A stretch of 64,000 nucleotides of DNA from Afipia sp. GAS231 (GTDB lineage Bacteria > Pseudomonadota > Alphaproteobacteria > Rhizobiales > Xanthobacteraceae), in the NCBI RefSeq assembly GCF_900103365.1, contig NZ_LT629703.1, positions 7,426,501 to 7,490,500 on the forward strand, in the 5' to 3' direction. Under the pieces are notes generated by a model. That model saw only the letters and a program-made list of their open reading frames with translations, searched no databases and was not told the origin of the DNA. Shown in pieces: positions 25,677 to 34,323 of the stretch (positions are counted from its first letter, which is position 1; every line of letters begins with the position of its first letter). Made by a program: the position numbers and the translations under genes.

Positions 25677-25701
25677 GCTAACCCACCCTACGACGGCTCG
25701 T

Positions 25702-26742
25702 TCACACTTTCACCAACGGCAATTCGATCTGGCTGCGCTTCTCCAGCCAAGCCGGCACCGGCAGGTTCTTGGAGCGCATGAACGCCGGGTTGAACAGCTT
25801 CGACTGATAGCGATTACCGGAGTCGCAGAGAATCGTGACGATGGTCTTGCCGGGGCCGAGCTGCTTGGCGAGGCGGATCGCGCCCGCGATGTTGATGCCG
25901 GTCGAGCCGCCCAGGCACAGGCCTTCGTGCTCCAGCAGCTCATAGATGATCGTCACGGCTTCCTCGTCGGAGATCAGGAACGCGTCGTCGACGTTCGCGG
26001 TCTCGATGACCGACGTCTTGCGTCCGAGCCCGATGCCTTCGGTGATCGAGTCGCCTGGCGTCGATTTGACCTGACCATGCTTGAACAGCTCGTACATTGC
26101 GAAGCCGTGCGGGTCGGCGCAGGCGGTGACGATGTCTTTGTTCTTTTCCTTCAGGTACCGGCTGATGCCGGCGAGCGTGCCGCCGGTGCCGACCGAGCAG
26201 ATGAAGCCGTCCAACTTGCCGTTGGTCTGCGCCCAGATTTCCGGTCCGGTCGAGTCGTAATGCGCCTTGGGATTGTCGAGGTTGTTCCACTGGTCGGCGA
26301 ACAACACGCCGTTCGGTTCGGTCTTGCGGAGCTGCTCGGCGAGACGCCTGCCGAGATGCTGATAGTTGTTCGGATTGGCGAAGGGAAGCGCCGGCGCTTC
26401 GACGAGCTCGGCGCCGCACAGCCGCAGCATGTCCTTCTTTTCCTGGCTCTGCGTCTCCGGAATCACGATCAGGGTGCGGTAACCGCGGGCGCTGGCGACG
26501 ACGGCAAGCCCGATGCCGGTATTGCCGGCGGTCGATTCCACCACGAGGCCGCCGGGCTTGAGCTCGCCGCGCTTCTCGGCTTCGAGGATCATCCACTTGC
26601 CGGCGCGGTCCTTGACCGACTGGCCCGGATTCATGAATTCGGCCTTGCCGAGAATGGTGCAGCCGGTCAATTCGGATGCATGCTTCAGCTTGATCAGCGG
26701 CGTGTTGCCGATCGCCTGGACGACGTCTTTGTTGAAGATCAT
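25702..26742 (-). CDS. cysK: Cysteine synthase A
   Basis: A 346-residue PLP-dependent beta-replacing enzyme that makes L-cysteine from O-acetylserine and sulphide. The PLP lysine is K44 in NPGQSVKDRAG, the substrate loop STAGNTG is at 70-76, and SVGTGGTLAG is the phosphate-binding loop. The length is slightly above the E. coli enzyme because of a C-terminal extension after LCDSGNRYQSKLF, common in alphaproteobacteria. ATG 26742 matches family starts. It lies 90 bp downstream of the CFA-synthase gene on the same strand and may share its transcript, though it could have its own promoter in that gap. Confidence 0.93.
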   Translation of the reverse strand: MIFNKDVVQAIGNTPLIKLKHASELTGCTILGKAEFMNPGQSVKDRAGKWMILEAEKRGELKPGGLVVESTAGNTGIGLAVVASARGYRTLIVIPETQSQEKKDMLRLCGAELVEAPALPFANPNNYQHLGRRLAEQLRKTEPNGVLFADQWNNLDNPKAHYDSTGPEIWAQTNGKLDGFICSVGTGGTLAGISRYLKEKNKDIVTACADPHGFAMYELFKHGQVKSTPGDSITEGIGLGRKTSVIETANVDDAFLISDEEAVTIIYELLEHEGLCLGGSTGINIAGAIRLAKQLGPGKTIVTILCDSGNRYQSKLFNPAFMRSKNLPVPAWLEKRSQIELPLVKV

Positions 26743-26832
26743 GTCTATCAATTCGCCGGTTTCATTGCCCAATCGTTGGGCGACCCTAAAGGAGCGCCGC
26801 AGGGCATACAAGCCAGCGAAAAGGCAGCGCCG

Positions 26833-28083
26833 TCAGTTGGATTTCGCGAACACCACCTGACGCACGTCGATATTTCCGGACAGGAATCCGGCCTCGCAAT
26901 AGGCCAGGTAATATTCCCACAACCGCCGGAAGCGGTCGTCGAAACCCGATGGCACCAGGTTCGGCCAGGCCGCGCGGAAATTGCTTCGCCAGATCGCAAG
27001 CGTCTTGGCATAATCTTGCCCGAAAATGCGTTCGCGGATGACGGGAACGCCGAACCTCTCGCCGAGCGATTTCAGGATCTCCGGCGAAGGCAGCATGCCG
27101 CCCGGGAAGACGTAACGCTGGATGAAGTCGACGTCGCGGCGGTAGGTCTTGAACAGGCTGTCCTGGATCGTGATGGCCTGAATGCCGGCGAGGCCGCCTG
27201 GCAGCAGGCGGTCGCGCAACTGTGAGAAGTAATTCGGCCAAAATTGCTCGCCGACCGCTTCGATCATCTCGATCGATGCAATCCGGTCGTACTGGTCGCG
27301 CTCGTCGCGATAGTCCTGCAGCCGGATCTCGACGCGATCGCTCAAGCCCGCCGCCTGGATGCGCGCTTGCGCGAAATCACGCTGCTCCTTGCTGATGGTG
27401 AGGCCGACCACCGTGGTGCCGAAGGTTTTCGCCACATACTCGGCAAAGCCACCCCAGCCGCAGCCGATTTCGAGCAGCTTCTGGCCGGGCCGCAGATCGA
27501 TCGCTTCGGCAAGCCGCCGGTATTTGTTGTTTTGCGCCGCGGTCAGGTCGGACGTGTGGTCCTCGAACAGGGCCGAGGAATAGGTCATGCTGGGGTCGAG
27601 CCATGCCGAATAGAAGGCGTTGCCGATATCGTAATGGGCATGGATGTTGCGGCGGGCCTGACGCCGGGTGTTGCGGTTGAGCCAGTGCCGGAAGAACTGG
27701 ATGGTACGCGTCAGCGGCGTTCCGGCCAGCATGGTCTGCATCCAGGCCTGGTTGACGCAGAACAGATAGAGGAACTGGGTCAGGTCGGGCGTGTCCCATT
27801 CGCCGCGCAAATAGGCTTCGGCGATCCCGATGTCGCCGCTGCGCACCAGCCGCGAGGCAAAGCCGTAATCGTAGATTTTCATGGCGGCGGCCGGTCCGGG
27901 CGCATGGCCGCCGAGGCGGACCATGCGGCCATCGGCGAGGGTGACGTCGAGGGTGCCGCGTTGCAATTTCGAGCCGAACTGCAACGCCAGCCGGACCAGC
28001 CGTGGAAGTTCCGGAAATGCGGCATCCACGGTTTCCGATGTAACCGAACTCGGCTGGGGCGAGGGCGATTGATCGAGCGACAT
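26833..28083 (-). CDS. Cyclopropane-fatty-acyl-phospholipid synthase family methyltransferase
   Basis: A 416-residue SAM-dependent enzyme acting on unsaturated fatty-acyl chains of membrane phospholipids. An N-terminal domain of about 120 residues precedes the methyltransferase core: HYDIGNAFYSAWLDPSMTYS (about 150-169) and the SAM motif LEIGCGWGG (about 204-212), then SIEMIEAVGEQFW. Some relatives make cyclopropane rings; the related UfaM-type enzymes make methylated chains that are precursors of furan fatty acids. The ATG at 28083 has AGGTG upstream; a GTG at 28116 overlapping the DUF1365 stop would add 11 residues. The DUF1365 and FAD genes upstream support a modified-fatty-acid pathway. 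Confidence 0.9.
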   Translation of the reverse strand: MSLDQSPSPQPSSVTSETVDAAFPELPRLVRLALQFGSKLQRGTLDVTLADGRMVRLGGHAPGPAAAMKIYDYGFASRLVRSGDIGIAEAYLRGEWDTPDLTQFLYLFCVNQAWMQTMLAGTPLTRTIQFFRHWLNRNTRRQARRNIHAHYDIGNAFYSAWLDPSMTYSSALFEDHTSDLTAAQNNKYRRLAEAIDLRPGQKLLEIGCGWGGFAEYVAKTFGTTVVGLTISKEQRDFAQARIQAAGLSDRVEIRLQDYRDERDQYDRIASIEMIEAVGEQFWPNYFSQLRDRLLPGGLAGIQAITIQDSLFKTYRRDVDFIQRYVFPGGMLPSPEILKSLGERFGVPVIRERIFGQDYAKTLAIWRSNFRAAWPNLVPSGFDDRFRRLWEYYLAYCEAGFLSGNIDVRQVVFAKSN

Positions 28084-28112
28084 GACACCTAACGCTAGCA
28101 TGGTCGGCCTGC

Positions 28113-28979
28113 TCACTGCTTGCCGCCAACGGATAACGCCGGCGAAGTATAATCGTTACTTTTTCCGGTCGGCAAGCCGGTCTTGATGGCGGCGTTCTGA
28201 CGCGGCACCAGCCGCGCGCCCTTGAGCCAAAGCCGCAGCGCCTCCCAGTGGATCGCCGCCATGATTTTGAAGGTGACCATCGGGAAGGCAACGAATGCGC
28301 GCAGCAACTGTGCCGTGTTCAGCCGGCGACGACACCCATTGAAAGTTGCGGCGAGCAGGGGGCCATCGCCGTCGGTCTCCAGGATCCGCAGCTTGACGCG
28401 CCGATCCGGCGGCAGAACGCGGAAATGGTAGCGCATCGCCATCTCGATGAAGGGCGAGACGTAGAACAGCTTTTCATGCTGCTGGCGGATGCCGGCTGCG
28501 CTGCGCTGATCCGGGGCCACCGGCAGGACGTAAGCGTGGATGTCGCCGAACGTGTTCCGCACCTCGTAGATCATCAGCGCCAGGTCGCCATCGGCGCGAT
28601 AGCAAAAGTAGACCGAGAGCGGATTGAAGGTGTAGCCGAGCAGGCGGGGATAGCAGAGCAGCAGCACCCGCCCGCCGGTGAGATCGATGCCTTGCTCGGC
28701 CGCGCAGCGCTGCGCATGGGCGCGCAACGGCGAGCCGTCGCGTTCGCCGTGGTCGGCCTCGTGGAAACTGTAGAGCGCAGCGCGGTTGACGCCGAACAGC
28801 ATGGATTGCCGGTCGGCTTCCGCGAGCCGGTCGAGGTCGATCAACAGGCTCATGACGCGGTAGCTGAAGCGATGGCCCATCGGCTTCAGCCGTGCGTGCA
28901 TGACGTCGCCGACGTACAGCGCCGCCGCGGTGTCCGCGACGTCGTCCGGCGTTCCGGTGCTGCTGGGCTCCCTTCGCAT
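28113..28979 (-). CDS. DUF1365-domain protein
   Basis: A 288-residue protein matching DUF1365: ALYVGDVMHARLKPMGHRFSY at the start, then LLCYPRLLGYTFNPLSVYFC, NTFGDIHAYVLP and KLFYVSPFIEMAMRYHFRV. No biochemical activity is firmly established for the family; its genes regularly lie between an FAD oxidoreductase and a CFA-like synthase, as here. It starts 2 bp after the FAD gene stop and ends just before the CFA-like gene, so the three are almost certainly translated from one message. Cytoplasmic or membrane-associated location is likely. Confidence 0.9.
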   Translation of the reverse strand: MRREPSSTGTPDDVADTAAALYVGDVMHARLKPMGHRFSYRVMSLLIDLDRLAEADRQSMLFGVNRAALYSFHEADHGERDGSPLRAHAQRCAAEQGIDLTGGRVLLLCYPRLLGYTFNPLSVYFCYRADGDLALMIYEVRNTFGDIHAYVLPVAPDQRSAAGIRQQHEKLFYVSPFIEMAMRYHFRVLPPDRRVKLRILETDGDGPLLAATFNGCRRRLNTAQLLRAFVAFPMVTFKIMAAIHWEALRLWLKGARLVPRQNAAIKTGLPTGKSNDYTSPALSVGGKQ

Positions 28980-28981
28980 TG

Positions 28982-30310
28982 CTACTCCGCGGCTTCCGCG
29001 AGGTCGGCCGGCAGTTCACGCCACGGCGCGACTGCGCCCAGCGCCTCCGCGACGGCAAGGCCGGATCGTAACCCGTCCTCATGGAATCCGTATCCGGTCC
29101 ACGCGCCGCAGAACCAGGTGTGACGCCTGCCCTGGATCTCGCCGAGGCGTTTTTGGGCGGCAAACGCTGCGGCATTGTATTGCGGATGTTCGAACATGAA
29201 TTTGTCGAACGTCAACGCCGGATCTGGCTCGATCGGCGGGTTGAGGCTGACGAACAACGGCTTGTCCGGATCGATGCCCTGCAACGGGTTCATCCAGTAG
29301 GTCACGGAGACATCGTTGTCGACCGATCCAGTGCTACCAGAATCTTGGCGCGGCCAGCGCAGGAAATTCCACGACGCCCAGGCGCGCTTGCGCTTCGGCA
29401 TCAGTCTGCGGTCGCGGTGCAGGTAGACGGTGTTGGGAGAATAGCCGATCGCACCCAGGATCGCACGTTCCCGCATGTCGGCGTCCGCCAGCATCGCGAG
29501 TGCCTGATCGCTGTGCGAGGCGACCACGACATGGTCGTAGCTCTCGGCGTGACCGTGGTTGTCATGGACGACGACGCCATGCGACGTTCGCTCGATCGCC
29601 GTGACGGCGCAGCCGAGCCTGATCCGGTCGCGGAAATCAGCGGTCAGTTTCTCGACATAGCGCCGGCTGCCGCCCTTCACCGTGCGCCAGACCGGGCGGT
29701 CATATTGCAACAGCCGATGGTTGGCGAAGAAGGCGACGAAGTTTTCGGCCGGGAAATCCAGAATCTCGCTCGCCGGCGCCGACCAGATCGCAGCCCCCAT
29801 CGGCGCCAGATAGTCGGTCAATAGCCGCGGCGCGAAATGGTTGGTGCGGAAGTAGTCGCCGAGCGTGAGCCCGGCGAGCTTGCCGGCGGCGTAATCCCTT
29901 GTGCTCTGCTCGTTGAAGGTCAGGACGTCGCGCAGCATCCAGAGATAGGACGGCGACAGCAGGTTCCGGCGTTGCGCGAACAGGCCGCTGAAGGTCTCGA
30001 GCCAGTTGTTGCCGCCGCCTTTCCATTCGAACCTGCCGGTATCCGCGGTCACCGCAAAACTCATGCAGCTTTCTATCGTTTCGACGCCGAGATGGGCGAA
30101 CAGCGCGGTCAGGTCCGGATAGTTCAGTTCGTTGTAGACGATGAAGCCGATGTCGACGGTAAGCTCCGTGCCGTCGTAGTCGATGGTGACGGTGTGGCTG
30201 TGCCCGCCGGCGCGCATTTCCCGGTCATAGACCGTGACGGGGTAACGCTTCGAGAGGCTCCAGGCCGCGGCATTGCCGGCGATTCCGGTCCCGATCACCG
30301 CGACGCGCAT
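28982..30310 (-). CDS. FAD-dependent amine-oxidase-like oxidoreductase
   Basis: A 442-residue flavoprotein. The dinucleotide-binding motif VIGTGIAGNAAAWSLSKRYP is at about 5-24, followed by GGHSHT and VDIGFIVYNELNYPDL, and WFCGAWTGYGFHEDGLRSGL near the C terminus closes the FAD site. Members of this family are found next to DUF1365 and CFA-like genes. In Rhodobacter sphaeroides a protein of this type is needed to desaturate a methylated fatty acid on the way to furan fatty acids (UfaD-type). The same role is possible here but is not shown by sequence alone. The gene begins 175 bp after the DUF2177 gene ends. Confidence 0.88.
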   Translation of the reverse strand: MRVAVIGTGIAGNAAAWSLSKRYPVTVYDREMRAGGHSHTVTIDYDGTELTVDIGFIVYNELNYPDLTALFAHLGVETIESCMSFAVTADTGRFEWKGGGNNWLETFSGLFAQRRNLLSPSYLWMLRDVLTFNEQSTRDYAAGKLAGLTLGDYFRTNHFAPRLLTDYLAPMGAAIWSAPASEILDFPAENFVAFFANHRLLQYDRPVWRTVKGGSRRYVEKLTADFRDRIRLGCAVTAIERTSHGVVVHDNHGHAESYDHVVVASHSDQALAMLADADMRERAILGAIGYSPNTVYLHRDRRLMPKRKRAWASWNFLRWPRQDSGSTGSVDNDVSVTYWMNPLQGIDPDKPLFVSLNPPIEPDPALTFDKFMFEHPQYNAAAFAAQKRLGEIQGRRHTWFCGAWTGYGFHEDGLRSGLAVAEALGAVAPWRELPADLAEAAE

Positions 30311-30485
30311 TTAAAACCTCTCATCCAGCCTCGGCCGCCTGAAGCGGACCCCGACATACGGTACGGCCGAGGTCGATCTGGAGTTTCAACGCCGGGCTGT
30401 CGCCTCACAGGTGAAATCGCGGGTTCCGAACGCCCTTCCGGTGTTGCCACTGATCCGGATGTGGCGGGGCTGCGGGAGCCGGCCG

Positions 30486-30890
30486 TCAGGCGCTGAGTTT
30501 TGAGGTCACCCAGAAAGCGGCGGTTGCGGAGAGCGCGCCGAGCAGTGTTCCCCACCCGATATCGACCAAGGTGAGCTGCGTCGTCCAGTTCTTCAGCGTT
30601 GCCTGATTGGTGAGATCGTAGGTCATGTAGGTGAAGAAGCCGAACAGCGCGCCGCTCAGCGTCGCCTGACCGAGGCTGCCGGATTTCAGCGCCGGAACGA
30701 CCGCGAAGAACACCAGGCCAACCGGATAGATGCCGTAGAACGCCGCGGCGGCAGGCAGATTGGCGTCGCTGAGCAGGATGTTGCCGAGCGTCGGACGGTA
30801 CAGGCGGCTCGCCATCGTCCCCAGCCAGACCATGTCGCAGGGCAGGAACACGGCGAGCGTCGACAAATAGGCATAGAGATAGACCATCAT
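30486..30890 (-). CDS. DUF2177 family membrane protein
   Basis: A 134-residue protein with four hydrophobic segments, matching DUF2177 (LSTLAVFLPCDMVWLG, AAAAFYGIYPVGLVFF and TYMTYDLTNQATLKNW are typical). The function is not known. DUF2177 genes often sit with DUF1365 and CFA-like genes in light- or oxidative-stress-related clusters, and this one begins the minus-strand cluster. ATG 30890 is the first of two in tandem. A 15-bp odd-length palindrome lies 50 bp upstream. Confidence 0.85.
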   Translation of the reverse strand: MMVYLYAYLSTLAVFLPCDMVWLGTMASRLYRPTLGNILLSDANLPAAAAFYGIYPVGLVFFAVVPALKSGSLGQATLSGALFGFFTYMTYDLTNQATLKNWTTQLTLVDIGWGTLLGALSATAAFWVTSKLSA

Positions 30891-31317
30891 GGCGCGCTCG
30901 CTGCTGGATCAATCGTCTCAGCGAACGGCGCCGCTGACGATCTTCCTGGAAGATACGTCGCAACGGCTCGCTTGGTTCACGGATTGCTGCGATTCGTGCG
31001 ACCCACGGCGGTCTGTGGATTCGGCGCATCAGGGCGGAGAAATCCCCATGAAATCTTTGTAAGAATCAGCCTCGTCCGAAGACCGCCTTAATCGGATTAG
31101 CGCCTGCAGGACAAGGGGAAGTTGGATTCCGGACAGTCATAATCGACCCCAGTGCGCGGCGAGCGGAAACCGGCGCGGGACTGTCCGCTGCCTGTTCCAC
31201 CGGGTACAGTGACGGTTCGGTTCCAACGGAAGCATCACCCGTGAATAGCTCGCAGTTCCCACATCCCGGCGTTGCTCGCGCATCGCGACGGGATTCGGCA
31301 CGCGTCGGGGTGCGGAC
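30891..31317. other. Divergent intergenic region, DUF2177 cluster / efflux operon
   Basis: About 430 bp with no supported gene; promoters for both divergent operons should lie here. The clearest structure is ATCTTCC-T-GGAAGAT at 30940-30954, an exact 7-bp inverted repeat around one base, 50 bp before the DUF2177 start. I looked for an RpoE/ChrR-type TGATC promoter: TGATCC is present on the minus strand but lacks a matching -10 at the right distance. Confidence 0.4.
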
Positions 31318-32814
31318 GTGACCGTCTTCCGGGCTTTCGCCGCTGACCGGATTGCCCGCCTGTCTGGTCCGGCAAGGTCGGGTCCTGTAAGGCTGGCGCG
31401 TTCGCTTGCGGTGGTGTGCCTCGTTGCCAGTTCCGCCGGCTGCGTCCTGACCAGCGATCTGCCCGATCCGGCGCTGGAAGTGCCCAATGGCTATAAGGCG
31501 GCGCGGCTGGCGACGGCCACGGATGCGCCGCCGACGCTCGACTGGTGGCGCGGCTTTCGTTCGGCTGAACTGACCCAGTTGATGGAGGAGGCGCAGACCG
31601 TCAATCTCGACATCGCCGCCGCCACGGCGCGGTTCGTGCAGGCCGATGCACAGGCGCGGATCGCCGGCGCGCCGCTGTTGCCGAGCCTGAACGGCAACGG
31701 CCAGGAGACCTATTCGCGCACCTCAGGCTCGAGCGCCAGCGGCCTGACCAATGGCGGCCGCGAGGTCGTCAACTATTCGGCCTCGCTCAGCGCCAGCTAC
31801 GAGCTCGATTTCTGGGGCAAGAATCGCGACGCCGCCCAGGCCGCGGAAGAGACCGCCGTCGCCAACCGTTTCGACCGCGATGTCGTCGCGCTGACCACGC
31901 TGACCACCGTTGCCAACGCCTATTTCCAGGTGCTGACCTCGCAGGACCGGATTCGCACCGCGCAACAAAACATCGCGAGCGCCACGCGCATCCTCGAGGC
32001 GATCAAGCAGCGGTTTAAAGCCGGTACGGGCACGGATCTCGATGTTGCCCAGCAGGAGAGCGTCCTCGCCAACCAGCGCGCGTCGGTGCCGCCACTGAAG
32101 CAAACGCTCGATCAGAACGTCAATGCGCTGGCGATACTGGTGTCGCGGCCGCCGGAAGCCGTGCGCGTCATCGGCGGGTCGCTCAATCGGATCGCCTCGC
32201 CGCGGGTGACGCCGGGTCTGCCGTCGGAATTGCTGACGCAACGTCCCGATATCAGGCGCCAGGAGGCACAGTTGGCTTCCGCGACGGCCAATGTCGGCAA
32301 CGCTCGCGCGCAGTTCTTTCCGAGCATTCAGTTGACCGGGCAGGGCGGCTATCAGAGCTCGGCGCTGGTGTCGCTGTTCCAGCCGCATGCCGCGTTCTTC
32401 AGCCTGGTCGGCGGCCTGACCCAGCCGATCTTCGACGGCGGCAAGATCCTCGGCAATTTCGAATACACCAAAGCCAAGCAGGACGAGTTGTTGCAGACCT
32501 ATCGCAAGGCTGTGGTGCAGGCGTTTGCCGACACTGACACCGCGTTGTACGCGATCCGCCAGACCACCGAGAAGCTGCGGCTGCAGCGCGAAGTGGTGGC
32601 GTCGTCGCGGCGGGCGTTTCAACTGTCCGAACAGCAGTTGCGGGCTGGAACCGCCGACATCGTTACTGTGCTAAACACCCAATTGACGTTATTCCAGGCG
32701 GAGGATGCGCTATGGCAGGCCCAATTGGCCCGGCTGCTCGCGATCGTCAGCCTGTATCAGGCGCTCGGCGGCGGCTGGGAGCCGAGGATGGAGAGGCCGG
32801 TCGATGCTCTTTAA
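31318..32814 (+). CDS. NodT-family outer-membrane efflux lipoprotein
   Basis: A 498-residue TolC-like outer-membrane factor. The signal peptide ends in LVASSAGC, with the lipidated Cys42. Two OEP domains follow: helices such as EEAQTVNLDIAAATARFVQA and LLTQRPDIRRQEAQLASAT, with the beta-barrel strands between. The GTG start at 31318 gives a normal signal peptide. It precedes an MFP and two RND pumps on the same strand, overlapping the MFP start by 11 bp, so this is the exit duct of that efflux system. NodT-type proteins commonly serve such tripartite pumps. Confidence 0.92.
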   Translation: MTVFRAFAADRIARLSGPARSGPVRLARSLAVVCLVASSAGCVLTSDLPDPALEVPNGYKAARLATATDAPPTLDWWRGFRSAELTQLMEEAQTVNLDIAAATARFVQADAQARIAGAPLLPSLNGNGQETYSRTSGSSASGLTNGGREVVNYSASLSASYELDFWGKNRDAAQAAEETAVANRFDRDVVALTTLTTVANAYFQVLTSQDRIRTAQQNIASATRILEAIKQRFKAGTGTDLDVAQQESVLANQRASVPPLKQTLDQNVNALAILVSRPPEAVRVIGGSLNRIASPRVTPGLPSELLTQRPDIRRQEAQLASATANVGNARAQFFPSIQLTGQGGYQSSALVSLFQPHAAFFSLVGGLTQPIFDGGKILGNFEYTKAKQDELLQTYRKAVVQAFADTDTALYAIRQTTEKLRLQREVVASSRRAFQLSEQQLRAGTADIVTVLNTQLTLFQAEDALWQAQLARLLAIVSLYQALGGGWEPRMERPVDAL

Positions 32815-34234
32815 GCCGGATGAAAAGAACAAGGCGAACACTGTGGACGGGCGCAAGCCCAGCCTGGTCTCGCGGCTGCTCAGGCGCATGGTGTCGCTGA
32901 CCGTTTTGCTGGTGATCCTCGGTGGTCTCGCTTACATCGGCTGGTACGCATTTCAGCCGAAGGCGGGCGGCGCTAATCGCGGCGGGCCCGGTGCACGCCT
33001 CGACCTGCCGGTCCCGGTGTTGGCGGCGATGCCGCGCATCCAGGACGTTCCGGTTTACCTCGACGGCGTCGGCTCGGTCCGCGCGCTGAACAATGTCATC
33101 GTGCGCGCGCAGGTCGACGGCAAACTGATCGCGGTGAATTTCACCGAAGGCCAGGACGTCAAAAAGGGCGACGTGCTCGGCGAAATCGATCCCGTCATCT
33201 ACAAGGCGCAGTACGATCAGGCCGTCGCCAAGAAGGCGCAGGATGAAGCGCTGCTCGCCAACCAGCGTATCGATCTCGCCCGCTACCAGCAGCTTGCCGC
33301 GTCCAACGCCGGCTCGAAGCAACAGGCCGATACCCAGCGCGCCGTGGTCGCCCAGCAGGAAGCGCTCGTCAACGCCGACCAGGCGGCGATCGATAACACG
33401 CAGGCGACGCTGGGCTATACCAAGATCATTGCGCCGCTGGCCGGGCGCGCCGGCCTGCGCCAGGTCGACCAGGGCAACATCATCCACGCCGCCGATGTGA
33501 CCGGGCTTGTGATCATCACGCAATTGCAGCCGATCGCGGTGCAGTTCAGCCTGCCGCAGCAGCAGATCGTGCGGGTCAACGCCGCCTCGGCCAAGGGCGT
33601 GCTGGCGGTCGACGTGTTCGGCAATGACGGCGTGACGGTCGTCGATACCGGCAAGCTGACGGGCATCGACAACCAGGTCGATCCCACGACAGGCACGCTG
33701 AAGCTGAAGGCGGAATTCCCGAACGACAAATTCCAGCTATGGCCGGGTCAGTTCGTCAACGTGCGGCTGAAGGTCGAAACGATCGAGAAAGCCATCGTGG
33801 TGCCGACCTCCGCGGTGCAGCGCGGACCCGCCGGCACGTTCAGCTATGTGATCAGCCCCGACAATGTCGCCACCGCCAAGCCGGTGGTGGTGACGCAGCA
33901 GAACGAGACCGATGCCGTGATCGCCAGCGGACTTACGACTTCCGACCGCGTGGTGACGACCGGCTTCGCCAACCTGTCCGACGGCGCCAAAGTGCTGATC
34001 GGCAAGGACGAGCAGGCGCCGACCGCCGACCTCGCGCCCAAAGCCAAGCGCAGCCGCACGCCCGACGCCAAGGGCGGTCAAAAGGATGGCCAGGCCAAGG
34101 ACGGTCAAACCAAGGACGGTGCCGCCGGGGACGGACAGAAGAAGGACGGGCAGGGCAAACGCGGCGAGGGCAATCAGAAGGGATCAGCTTCGGGGAACGA
34201 ACCGTCAGGCGGCGCCGCGAAGTTGCAGCCATGA
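32804..34234 (+). CDS. RND efflux periplasmic adaptor (MdtA-like)
   Basis: A 476-residue membrane-fusion protein. One membrane anchor (about 27-50) is followed by the barrel-sandwich/lipoyl domain (NVIVRAQVDGKLIAVNFTEG and its C-terminal half near LGYTKIIAPLAGRAGLRQVD), a helical hairpin, and the beta-barrel and membrane-proximal domains to about 405. The final 65 residues are unusual: a low-complexity Lys/Asp/Gly/Gln tail with repeated KDGQ units (about 34060-34200). The adaptor links the NodT duct and the two RND pumps. The start overlaps the nodT-like gene. Confidence 0.92.
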   Translation: MLFKPDEKNKANTVDGRKPSLVSRLLRRMVSLTVLLVILGGLAYIGWYAFQPKAGGANRGGPGARLDLPVPVLAAMPRIQDVPVYLDGVGSVRALNNVIVRAQVDGKLIAVNFTEGQDVKKGDVLGEIDPVIYKAQYDQAVAKKAQDEALLANQRIDLARYQQLAASNAGSKQQADTQRAVVAQQEALVNADQAAIDNTQATLGYTKIIAPLAGRAGLRQVDQGNIIHAADVTGLVIITQLQPIAVQFSLPQQQIVRVNAASAKGVLAVDVFGNDGVTVVDTGKLTGIDNQVDPTTGTLKLKAEFPNDKFQLWPGQFVNVRLKVETIEKAIVVPTSAVQRGPAGTFSYVISPDNVATAKPVVVTQQNETDAVIASGLTTSDRVVTTGFANLSDGAKVLIGKDEQAPTADLAPKAKRSRTPDAKGGQKDGQAKDGQTKDGAAGDGQKKDGQGKRGEGNQKGSASGNEPSGGAAKLQP

Positions 34235-34323
34235 CCGAGACCTCTGTTGCCTGAATATCCGACTTCGCGCGCCTTGAGTACGCAATCGCGTCCTGAGTAC
34301 GCAACCATGAGCAGCACGCCACC

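Larger units (their letters stand above)
24533..25692. repeat. Dispersed palindromic intergenic repeat split by an IS481-type insertion
   Basis: The left part (24533-24644) opens with TAGGGTGGGTTAG and contains an internal TAACCCACC; the right part (25677-25692) is GCTAACCCACCCTACG. Removing the insertion joins ...CCGCTGC to GCTAACCCACCCTACG, restoring a unit of about 120 bp with TAGGGTGGGTTAG at one end and its inverse CTAACCCACCCTA at the other. As I recall, units with such TAACCCACC ends are scattered between genes in Bradyrhizobium genomes. The element lies between aapP and cysK. Confidence 0.7.

Noticed and set aside
30891..31000. RpoE/ChrR-type promoter for the DUF2177/FAD/CFA cluster
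   Set aside because: A TGATCC is present on the minus strand but is too close to the gene and has no -10 element at the required spacing.
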